Under the pieces are notes generated by a model. It was not told where the DNA came from. It saw only the letters and a program-made list of their open reading frames with translations, and did not search any database. The position numbers and the translations under genes are program-made. Below, in pieces: positions 1 to 6,400 of a DNA stretch of 21,655 nt. Numbering within the stretch: the stretch's first letter is position 1; each line of letters opens with the position of its first letter. This stretch comes from Treponema sp. UBA4319 (GTDB lineage: Bacteria > Spirochaetota > Spirochaetia > Treponematales > Treponemataceae). Where the stretch lies: contig DGUD01000139.1 in assembly GCA_002393865.1 (NCBI GenBank), forward strand, positions 16,301-37,955. The letters run 5' to 3'.

Positions 1-1
1 A

Positions 2-358
2 CTGGGCGTATGCGTCACGCTGGCCGGCTCCATGAACGTATGCCGCATCGGGCTGATAAACCATGAGACCATCCTGCTTGACATCGAGATGGACGCGATT
101 CTTGCCGTCGCAATCGGCGGGAATTCCCTCGGAGGCGGAAAGTTCAAGCTTTCCGGCTCCATACTGGGCGCGTACATCATACAGGCGCTCACCATCACGC
201 TCTACGCGATGAAGGTTTCTTCTACCGCCGTAAAAGCTTACAAGGCAGTCGTCATCATCGCAATCGTCGTCATCGGCTCCCCTGTCGTAAAGAACTGGCT
301 CAAGCAGATGAAGAACACGATTGCGGGAAATTCTCTCTCAAAAGTGGAGGCGAGGTAA
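2..358 (+). CDS. Sugar ABC transporter permease, YtfT-like (5' end outside window)
   Basis: C-terminal part (about 118 residues) of an inner-membrane permease of the ribose/galactofuranose class (BPD_transp_2 family). The reading frame is open from base 2, so the gene starts before the window and the ATG at 32 is internal. The stretch beginning EMDAILAVAIGGNSLGGG, followed by GSILGAYIIQALT, matches the conserved C-terminal loop and last helices of YtfT. The last 20 residues are polar and probably cytoplasmic. It ends 2 bp before the next permease gene, so the two are co-transcribed. In E. coli the YtfQ/YtfR/YtfT/YjfF system imports galactofuranose; substrate identity here is inferred from the paired-permease layout only. 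The binding protein and ATPase genes would lie upstream. Confidence 0.88.
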   Translation: MGVCVTLAGSMNVCRIGLINHETILLDIEMDAILAVAIGGNSLGGGKFKLSGSILGAYIIQALTITLYAMKVSSTAVKAYKAVVIIAIVVIGSPVVKNWLKQMKNTIAGNSLSKVEAR

Positions 359-360
359 TT

Positions 361-1410
361 ATGGCAGGCATTTTTTCAAAGAAGAAGGACAAACAGCCGC
401 TTTCCAACACAACGCTGCTCCTCACCATCACCGTATGCACATTCTTTGCGATGTACTTGCTCGCGATGCTTATCTGGGGCGGAGGATTCCTGAACCCGCA
501 GCAATTCCTTGACCTGTTCAACAACAACGCATACCTGATAATCATCGCATGCGGGCTGACGGTGGTCATGATTACCGGCGGCATAGACATTTCTGTCGGC
601 GGCACCATCGCGCTGATTACCATGACGTCCGTCGTCTTCATGGAAGACCACAGCGGCGGAGTCTTCAGCTCCATCCTGATTGCGCTCGGCATCGGCCTCG
701 CAATCGGTATCGTGCAGGGCTATCTGGTGGCATACCTGAAAATCCAGCCATTCATCGTGACTCTCGCAGGCATGTTCTTTACCCGCGGTATGACGACCAT
801 CGTCAGCAAGGTTCCGCGCACGGCAACGAACGAAACCTTTGTAGCGCTGAAGGACTTTTACATGGAGCTGCCCCTCATCGGCACCTACGCAAGAAACGGC
901 AACTGGATTCCCTCGTACATCGAGATTGGCGTCATCATCGCCCTGCTGGTAGTGCTGGCGCTCTGGGCGACGCTCAAATGGACGCGATTCGGGCGGAACC
1001 TCTATGCGGTCGGCGGCAACAGCGAAAGCGCGCTGATGCTCGGTATCAATGTGCAGCGGACGCAGTTTTTTGCCTACATCCTCTGCGGACTGCTGGCAGG
1101 CATCGCAGGTTTTGTCTACCTGACGCACACCGGCGCAGGAAATGCGACCAACGCTTCCGGCGCAGAAATGCAAGCAATCGCATCGTCCATCATCGGCGGT
1201 ACATTGCTTTCCGGCGGTGTAGGCAATATCATCGGAACGCTTTTCGGCGTGATGTCGCTCAAGACCATCAACAACATCGTCGTGGCATCCGGCCTGCGGG
1301 AACCGTACTGGCAAAGCATCACGACAGGCCTCATGCTCTGCTTCTTTATCCTGCTGCAAAGCATCATTCTTGCCTACCGCAAGAAAAAGCTCGGCACAAT
1401 GGCCGCATAA
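361..1410 (+). CDS. yjfF: Sugar ABC transporter permease, YjfF-like
   Basis: Full-length permease of 349 residues, close to the family size of about 330. It forms the membrane channel together with the preceding YtfT-like subunit. Visible family signatures are VVMITGGIDISVGGTIAL near residue 70, FIVTLAGMFFTRG near 130, the cytoplasmic loop FGRNLYAVGGNSESALMLGI near 217 and the final IGGTLLSGGVGNIIGT region. About 8 to 10 hydrophobic helices can be counted. The start is fixed by a GGAGGCGAGG ribosome-binding site overlapping the end of the upstream gene. Two non-identical permeases in tandem is typical of the YtfT/YjfF galactofuranose-type system and not of RbsC-type transporters with one permease. 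Galactofuranose as substrate is an inference. Confidence 0.9.
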   Translation: MAGIFSKKKDKQPLSNTTLLLTITVCTFFAMYLLAMLIWGGGFLNPQQFLDLFNNNAYLIIIACGLTVVMITGGIDISVGGTIALITMTSVVFMEDHSGGVFSSILIALGIGLAIGIVQGYLVAYLKIQPFIVTLAGMFFTRGMTTIVSKVPRTATNETFVALKDFYMELPLIGTYARNGNWIPSYIEIGVIIALLVVLALWATLKWTRFGRNLYAVGGNSESALMLGINVQRTQFFAYILCGLLAGIAGFVYLTHTGAGNATNASGAEMQAIASSIIGGTLLSGGVGNIIGTLFGVMSLKTINNIVVASGLREPYWQSITTGLMLCFFILLQSIILAYRKKKLGTMAA

Positions 1411-1443
1411 AGCCGCATTCTCAGAACCGTGTTTTAAGCCGAC

Positions 1444-1493
1444 AGGAGCTGTCCGGGGACACAAGTTTCCGGGCAGTCCTCTTGTTTTTCTTT
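1444..1493 (+). terminator. Rho-independent terminator of the sugar transporter operon
   Basis: AGGA-(g)-CTGTCCGG at 1444-1456 pairs with CCGGGCAGTCCT at 1469-1480, with one bulged G. A T-rich run (CTTGTTTTTCTTT) follows. It lies 33 bp after the stop codon of the YjfF-like gene. Confidence 0.8.
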
Positions 1494-1527
1494 CATGACT
1501 GAAGCCCCGCCGTATGCTCCATACCAC

Positions 1528-1555
1528 TTGATTTTCTTGTGCCGCCTACTATATT
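1528..1555 (+). promoter_or_regulatory. Possible sigma-70 promoter of the LysR gene
   Basis: TTGATT (1528-1533), a 16-bp spacer and TATATT (1550-1555). Transcription would start near 1562, leaving a leader of about 150 nt before the LysR start codon. Sequence match only. Confidence 0.4.
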
Positions 1556-1679
1556 ATTTTTCTTGCAATCAGTTTTATAAAAGCGGAAGGGGCTGCATAG
1601 CGTGCTGCGGGCAGGCAGCTGCGTGTGGAGGGCTGCGTTGATTCCAGCAGCACACTATGCCCGAACACCACTGCAGAAA

Positions 1680-1706
1680 GCCGGGCGTATGCACCCGGCA
1701 GGAGGA
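1680..1706 (+). promoter_or_regulatory. Leader hairpin directly before the LysR ribosome-binding site
   Basis: GCCGGG (1680-1685) and CCCGGC (1694-1699) form a perfect 6-bp GC stem with an 8-nt loop. The Shine-Dalgarno sequence AGGAGG begins at the next base (1700). This arrangement decides the start: 1711 has an ideal ribosome-binding site, whereas an in-frame ATG at 1657 does not. Any control of translation by the hairpin is speculation. Confidence 0.45.
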
Positions 1707-1710
1707 ATTC

Positions 1711-2592
1711 ATGGAGCTTGCGCAGCTGCATTACTTTCTGGAGGTTGCCAGGACACAGCATGTGACACGGAGCGCAGAGAATCTGCACATGGCGCAACCT
1801 GCGCTGACCCATGCCATCCACAAACTTGAGGACGAGCTGGAAGTCCCTCTCTTTACGCCGCACGGAAGGAACATCATGCTCACCACCTACGGGGAATACC
1901 TCTACAAAAAGCTCTCGCCGCTGCTGGAAGAGCTGGACGCGCTGCCTGACCAGATGAAATCCATGGCAAAACTTGAGAACGCAACCGTTCACCTGAACGT
2001 GCTGGCAGCATCCTCTCTCGTAACGGAGGCGGTCATCGAGTACCAGCGCATAGACGACAACATCCACATCGAGCTGAAGCAGAACGAGCAGAGCGACCTG
2101 TACGATATAAATGTGACGACAAAACTCTTCTACCAGCCGCCGGAGGGCGGGCACGACAGCATCTTTGTCTGCACGGAAAAAATCTTCCTTGCCGTCCCGA
2201 ACATCCCGCGCTTCAGGGGAAGGAATTCCATCACATTGCAGGAAGTAAAAGACGACGACTTCATAGCGCTGTCCGGCTCAAAGCAGCTCCGCTCCATATT
2301 CGACAAATACTGCACCAACGCCGGCATCCACCCGAACATCATCTTTGAGAGCGACAGTCCCGCCGCCGTAAAAAACATGATAGGCGCGAACATGGGCATA
2401 GGATTCTGGCCGGACTTCTCTTGGGAAAAAGTAAACTCGCACCGGGTTCGCCTGCTGGAAATCACGAATCCCCAGTGCAGCAGGGACATACTTATCACGT
2501 ACAAAAACAACAAACAGGACAACACGCGCACCAAGGCGTTCTACACATTCCTGACAAAGTACTTTGAGCTTGCGAGCCACCATTGCTCGTAA
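1711..2592 (+). CDS. LysR-family transcriptional regulator
   Basis: Protein of 293 residues, normal for the family. Residues 1-60 form the winged helix-turn-helix: MELAQLHYFLEVA, then SAENLHMAQPALTHAIHKLEDEL, then LFTPHGR and LTTYGE, all classic LysR positions. Residues of about 90-290 are the effector-binding domain, with ESDSPAAVKNMIGANMGIGFWP as the typical second-subdomain segment. The start at 1711 is chosen for the AGGAGG site 5 bp upstream. The gene follows the sugar permease operon in the same direction but after a terminator, so it is a separate unit. It could regulate the transporter, itself or a distant target; nothing in the sequence decides this. The 3' end converges with the HD-GYP gene, only 10 bp away. 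Confidence 0.93.
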   Translation: MELAQLHYFLEVARTQHVTRSAENLHMAQPALTHAIHKLEDELEVPLFTPHGRNIMLTTYGEYLYKKLSPLLEELDALPDQMKSMAKLENATVHLNVLAASSLVTEAVIEYQRIDDNIHIELKQNEQSDLYDINVTTKLFYQPPEGGHDSIFVCTEKIFLAVPNIPRFRGRNSITLQEVKDDDFIALSGSKQLRSIFDKYCTNAGIHPNIIFESDSPAAVKNMIGANMGIGFWPDFSWEKVNSHRVRLLEITNPQCSRDILITYKNNKQDNTRTKAFYTFLTKYFELASHHCS

Positions 2593-2602
2593 AGGAAGCC
2601 CC

Positions 2603-3556
2603 TTAGTCGCCGGGCTGCGGGGAACCGATGCTCTCTTTTGCCTGCAGCTCATTGCCCATGATGCGGTTCACCTTGTCTATGCAGCCGATGACCTCCTCGC
2701 GCGGGATGCAGCAGAACACATCCACAAGCTCGCTGTCAAGCTGCGTTCCGGCAATGCTTTTCAGGATGGCGACGGCTTCCTCATACGTCCGCGACGGCTT
2801 GTAGGAGCGCACCATGACGATGGCAGAATACGTGTCCGCTACGGATATGATTTTTGCCGGGAACGGTATCTCCTCCGCGCTCAGATGGAAGTAGCCGCCT
2901 CCATCCACCCGCTCGTGATGGTAGAGAATCCAGTCTTTTATGTAATCAAACGATTTGAGCGGCTCCAGTATTTTTACGGCGATAAGCGGGTGGCTGCGCA
3001 TTATCTTCCATTCGTCGTCGCTCAGCTTGCCGGGCTTGTTCAGTATAGCCTCAGGAATGCCCAGCTTGCCTATGTCGTGGAACAGCGCCGCATATTTCAG
3101 GTTCTCAAGATTCACCTGTCTTTTTTTCTGCGGCGGCAGATAGCGATACAGCAGCAGGGCAAGCTCCTGCACATGCAGGCTGTGGCCGTCAAGGTTGGGA
3201 TCCCGAGCCTCCAGCACGCCGATAAGCGCCTCGGAAATCTCAAGCCCGCGCCGCTTTACGGATGCGACAAGGCGGAAAATCCATTCCAGCACGACGGTGA
3301 CAAATATGCTGCCGCTGAACAGGATTATGCCTATCCACGCGACATTAAAGCCAAAGGTGAATATAATCGCGTACACGACGCAAAAAAAGCTTATCAGCAG
3401 AAGGACAACGATGTTCCAGACGCTGTCTTTCCGGCTGCCCGGCTCGGTAACGGAGTGATTCTGGTGGACAAGAAAGCGGACATAGCGGACGACGTTCATC
3501 ACCATCATGACAAAACCAAGCACAATCATCGTCTGCGAAGCAAGATATTTGTTCAT
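2603..3556 (-). CDS. Membrane-anchored HD-GYP domain protein (probable c-di-GMP phosphodiesterase)
   Basis: Protein of 317 residues. Hydrophobic segments at about 8-29, 46-70 and 72-93 anchor it in the inner membrane. Residues of about 110-290 are an HD-GYP domain: GHSLHV near 124, the metal-binding HDIGK at 160-164, HPLIAVKIL near 189, HH at 213-214 and VADTYSA with Asp241. HD-GYP enzymes hydrolyse the second messenger c-di-GMP. The name-giving GYP motif reads GYF (221-223) and the usual ERWDG is ERVDG, so activity or partner binding may differ from the norm. There is no receiver or other sensor domain besides the membrane part. It is divergent from the pectinesterase-like gene and has its own promoter. 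A c-di-GMP link fits with the nearby PilZ-like protein. Confidence 0.9.
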   Translation of the reverse strand: MNKYLASQTMIVLGFVMMVMNVVRYVRFLVHQNHSVTEPGSRKDSVWNIVVLLLISFFCVVYAIIFTFGFNVAWIGIILFSGSIFVTVVLEWIFRLVASVKRRGLEISEALIGVLEARDPNLDGHSLHVQELALLLYRYLPPQKKRQVNLENLKYAALFHDIGKLGIPEAILNKPGKLSDDEWKIMRSHPLIAVKILEPLKSFDYIKDWILYHHERVDGGGYFHLSAEEIPFPAKIISVADTYSAIVMVRSYKPSRTYEEAVAILKSIAGTQLDSELVDVFCCIPREEVIGCIDKVNRIMGNELQAKESIGSPQPGD

Positions 3557-3618
3557 TTTAAAACCTGCAATCTATCAGCATGCATCCGGGGGTCAGATGC
3601 GCCTATCTACGATAAGTC

Positions 3619-3641
3619 TCCGGAAATTTCCGTTTTCCGGA
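3619..3641. promoter_or_regulatory. Inverted repeat at the HD-GYP transcription start
   Basis: TCCGGAAA (3619-3626) and TTTCCGGA (3634-3641) form a perfect 8-bp inverted repeat with a 7-nt spacer. A 12-bp perfect palindrome CGGAAATTTCCG (3621-3632) overlaps it. It lies at about +1 to +23 of the predicted minus-strand transcript. It could be an operator or a 5' mRNA hairpin. There is no U-run, so it is not a terminator. Confidence 0.55.
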
Positions 3642-3648
3642 CAACCCT

Positions 3649-3678
3649 ATTATAAATGACAGACGTCCTTTTTGGCAA
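3649..3678 (-). promoter_or_regulatory. Sigma-70 promoter of the HD-GYP gene
   Basis: Read on the minus strand: TTGCCA (3678-3673), an 18-bp spacer and a perfect TATAAT (3654-3649). The expected start is near 3642, giving a leader of about 85 nt. Confidence 0.6.
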
Positions 3679-3779
3679 GCACCGGAGGAGCGGACAGCGG
3701 ACTTCTTCTTAAGGGTAAGCGGCGCAAAACAGCCCCGTATCAGGCAGCAGCACACGCCCTATGTGTCCGGGAGGGGGAT

Positions 3780-3808
3780 TTGAAACATTCAGGGAGAAGT
3801 GCTATACT
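3780..3808 (+). promoter_or_regulatory. Sigma-70 promoter of the pectinesterase-like gene, abutting the start codon
   Basis: TTGAAA (3780-3785), a 17-bp spacer and TATACT (3803-3808), with TGC before the -10 box (extended -10). Transcription is expected at about 3815, only 4 nt before the ATG at 3819, so the mRNA would be almost leaderless. Confidence 0.6.
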
Positions 3809-3818
3809 ACAAGGCAAT

Positions 3819-4832
3819 ATGCTAGAGCTAAGCGTAAACACAAAATCACCGGCAGCTATAACGGCTGCGCTGAAAAAAATTCACGAGATGGTAATGTCCG
3901 GCGCTGTAGCAAAAAATGCCCCGGTTCACATTACCCTTGAACCGGGTTCATATCGGGAAGTCATAAAATACAACCTGTCGAACCCGCTTGTCATGGAGAG
4001 TACACCGGGAACGCCTGCTGCATCCTGCACCATTCAGGCAGAGAACTGCGAGGCTTTCCATAAAGGAGCTGAAAACCGCGCCGTCTTTGTCATCGGGCCG
4101 AACGCAAGCAATATCACGCTCAAAAATTTCACCATCGTCAATACCCATAACAAATCCGTCGCGGAAGGCAACACCTTGCCGGACGCTGCGGAGGCATTCT
4201 GCTGGAACAACAGCACCGGCACGCTCTTTGCGGAAGGAATGCGCTTTGAAGGCAGGCAGAACACGCTTTCCGTCAAGGGCTACAGCTGGTTCCTGAACTG
4301 CTATGTGTCCGGGGATACCGATTTTATCTCCGGCGACTGCGATACGGCATTCTTCGAGAACTGCGAAATACACGTGCGGGAAGACAACCGCGGCGACTTT
4401 CCGGCCTACGCCGTGAGCAGCAGGGCGCTCGCAGAAAAACCGGGCATCGTGTTCAGCAGCTGCCGCTTTACCGGGGAAAAACGGCGCAAAAGCCCCATTT
4501 TTCTGTACCGGACGGCAGGAAAAGGGTGCCAGTCAAGCCAGAAAGACTGGGACAGCATGGCGCTCGTCAACTGCTTTGTCAGCGACATTTTTGACGACTC
4601 CTTTGTGTGGGACGACGATATGGAGCTTGAGGTCTACCCGCGCGGCAACGCAAAAACCGGTTTCCGCGAATACAACACAAGGATTGTCATGAAAAACGGA
4701 AAGGTAGCCGCCGCCGACACCACGCGGCGCAACATAAAATCCTACACGCTGACCGACGACGACTACTTCCGGGGCTACGCAAGCCGCTACCTTATCCTGC
4801 ACGACACCCCGTTCGCAGAAATCAAGGATTAG
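3819..4832 (+). CDS. Pectinesterase-like protein (carbohydrate esterase family 8), apparently cytoplasmic
   Basis: Protein of 337 residues with a right-handed beta-helix pattern. VHITLEPGSYREVI near 36 matches the start of pectin methylesterases. GRQNTL (145-150) is in the place of the usual QDTL, DFISG (168-172) in the place of DFIFG with the nucleophilic Asp168, and LYR (229-231) in the place of LGRPW. So the usual acid/base Asp is Asn148, and the substrate-stacking Trp after the Arg is missing. A QN variant also occurs in the YbhC/PemB branch as I recall, so it need not mean inactivity. No signal peptide is visible, so the enzyme would act on imported methylated oligogalacturonides or other esters. 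No Shine-Dalgarno sequence is present and the promoter sits next to the ATG. The 3' end overlaps the convergent DUF2400 gene by 11 bp. Confidence 0.82.
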   Translation: MLELSVNTKSPAAITAALKKIHEMVMSGAVAKNAPVHITLEPGSYREVIKYNLSNPLVMESTPGTPAASCTIQAENCEAFHKGAENRAVFVIGPNASNITLKNFTIVNTHNKSVAEGNTLPDAAEAFCWNNSTGTLFAEGMRFEGRQNTLSVKGYSWFLNCYVSGDTDFISGDCDTAFFENCEIHVREDNRGDFPAYAVSSRALAEKPGIVFSSCRFTGEKRRKSPIFLYRTAGKGCQSSQKDWDSMALVNCFVSDIFDDSFVWDDDMELEVYPRGNAKTGFREYNTRIVMKNGKVAAADTTRRNIKSYTLTDDDYFRGYASRYLILHDTPFAEIKD

Positions 4833-5595
4833 CACCGCCGCCTGCCACACCCAGGCCAAAGAGCGCAAAATCGCCCCGTGCCGGGTCTCCGGGAAAGGCC
4901 TCCGCCAGCTCGGCGCTCAGGGCTACGGCTGTGCCGAGGCTTGGCGCGGGCAGTCGCCCGGACACCGTGCGGCGCAGGAGCCCCAGCTCGGCGGACTGCT
5001 GCAGCACATGCGTATCCAGCGGGACAAGCAGCTGTTCCTTGCTGTACCAGCCGGCCCAAAAGCCCATGTCCACCGGAGAATTATCGCGCACCATCCAGCG
5101 CAAAAAGAGGTGTAGGCGCTTTGCGGCGCTCCGGGCACCGTGGCAGATAATGGTACATGCTGGGGGAAATTCCTGCCCGATGAGCGCTACAAGCGGAATT
5201 CTTCCGCCCGAATCACTGTATTTTTTCTTAAAATAATCACCTAACGTTGGGCTCTCGCACAAGATGTGCCGCAAGCCGTCACAGAGGAGCCGCATGGAAC
5301 GGAAACTGAATACCCGGTAGAACGAATCGCCGGACTGCGGGAAAAGGCGCTCATAGCCTCCGCCCGCAATCCACTCCGCCAGGGAATCCCCTGCGGCGGC
5401 AAGAATGAGCTCCACGTGCTGCAAGATAAGGGTACGGCGCCCAAAAGCAAGGTTCGCCGCAATAAAGGCGGCAAGCTCCGCATCGCGGATATCTCCGTAG
5501 CGGTGCATGAACTGGGCGGGGTCGTCCGTCAGGAACGAAGGGCTTTCGTATATATCCGCAAGGCGGACAAGACGGACCTTCAGCTCCTCCGTCAC
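4822..5595 (-). CDS. DUF2400 / TIGR02757 family protein
   Basis: Protein of 257 residues. The order of motifs fits TIGR02757 (DUF2400): DPAQFMHRYGDIRDAELAAF near 25, NLAFGRRTLIL near 48, KRLHLFLRWMVRDNSPVDMGFW near 160-180, LLVPLDTHVLQQSAELGLL near 190-208 and a C-terminal GDFALFGLGV. The family has no established function that I know of. Its LDTH and RWM motifs recall helix-hairpin-helix DNA glycosylase folds, but this is only a resemblance. It starts with GTG inside the stop codon of the upstream hydrolase gene (4-bp overlap), so it is the last gene of the minus-strand operon that begins at 9344. Confidence 0.87.
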   Translation of the reverse strand: MTEELKVRLVRLADIYESPSFLTDDPAQFMHRYGDIRDAELAAFIAANLAFGRRTLILQHVELILAAAGDSLAEWIAGGGYERLFPQSGDSFYRVFSFRSMRLLCDGLRHILCESPTLGDYFKKKYSDSGGRIPLVALIGQEFPPACTIICHGARSAAKRLHLFLRWMVRDNSPVDMGFWAGWYSKEQLLVPLDTHVLQQSAELGLLRRTVSGRLPAPSLGTAVALSAELAEAFPGDPARGDFALFGLGVAGGGANP

Positions 5596-6383
5596 TCTTG
5601 TTCCAGATAGAGCAGCGCCTTTGCTATCCGCTGCGGCACATTGTCAAAATGCCCGCCATCGGTATACTCAAAGAACACGCTGTCCTGCCCCTTTCCTATC
5701 ACAGACATCTGATCCTGTATCTGCCGGAAAGTCTTGCGCGTACAATCGTCCACCGTCGCCATAACCGCATTCGGCGCGTTCTTTTCGGACGTACCCAGCG
5801 ACATATAAATGCGGTACTGCCGCGAATGGTCTGCCGCAATCTGCTGTCCACCGCAAAATTCGACCCAATTCTTGAACCACAGGCTGCCGGAGACGCTGGC
5901 TATGTTGTCGGCAAAATTGCCCTTGTACAGCGAATACAACGCGCACAGGCCTGCGAGCGAATAGCCGACTATCGCCAGCTGCGAGGCCTCGGTCCGGACA
6001 CGGTACTGCTGCAGGTGGGGAAGGACAGATTTCTGCAGATTCGCTATGAAATCATCCGCATGCCCGGTAAAGGGCTTTGAGCTACGGGAAAGCGCCTCTG
6101 CCCGCCACGGCGAAAAGTCCCGCTCCCATTCGGCAGACTCCATGCCCAGCATGATAAAGTCCCGGCATCCGCGGGATTTGCCGTTCTGTGGCATCTTCTG
6201 CTCGACGTATGTCATGATAGGCTCTATATTGCGCTCGCCCAAAAGCAGCACGAGCGGATACTTTGTCAGCTGGCTTCTGGTTCCATGGAGCTTTGCCTGC
6301 GCCTCCTCCTCGTAGTACTTAGAAGGCAGATACAGCGCGCAGCGGTATCCGCCCGCAGTCAGCGGCATGATTGATCCCCGCAT
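5592..6383 (-). CDS. Alpha/beta hydrolase, esterase family (IroE/Fes-like fold)
   Basis: Protein of 263 residues with no signal peptide. The nucleophile elbow is VGYSLAG (Ser142), the probable catalytic His is in DGGHFDN near 246, and SGSLWF after the elbow is typical of the COG2819 serine esterases, which include siderophore and feruloyl esterases. The substrate cannot be told; given the pectinesterase-like gene nearby, a plant cell-wall ester is possible but unproven. The start is supported by AAAGGAGG about 8 bp upstream. It lies 17 bp after the chemotaxis receptor and overlaps the DUF2400 gene by 4 bp, so it belongs to the same operon. Confidence 0.85.
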   Translation of the reverse strand: MRGSIMPLTAGGYRCALYLPSKYYEEEAQAKLHGTRSQLTKYPLVLLLGERNIEPIMTYVEQKMPQNGKSRGCRDFIMLGMESAEWERDFSPWRAEALSRSSKPFTGHADDFIANLQKSVLPHLQQYRVRTEASQLAIVGYSLAGLCALYSLYKGNFADNIASVSGSLWFKNWVEFCGGQQIAADHSRQYRIYMSLGTSEKNAPNAVMATVDDCTRKTFRQIQDQMSVIGKGQDSVFFEYTDGGHFDNVPQRIAKALLYLEQE

Positions 6384-6400
6384 GATAATCCTCCTTTTTA

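Noticed and set aside
376..1527. Long open frame (383 codons) on the minus strand opposite the YjfF-like gene
   Set aside because: It is the antisense shadow of a clear permease gene; its composition (His, Asp and Cys rich) is not that of a real protein.
2576..2620. Terminator between the convergent LysR and HD-GYP genes
   Set aside because: AGCCC and GGGCT can pair, but the stem is short and there is no T-run on either strand.
2564..3655. Open frame of 363 codons on the plus strand opposite the HD-GYP gene
   Set aside because: Shadow of the HD-GYP coding sequence, whose motifs are unmistakable on the other strand.
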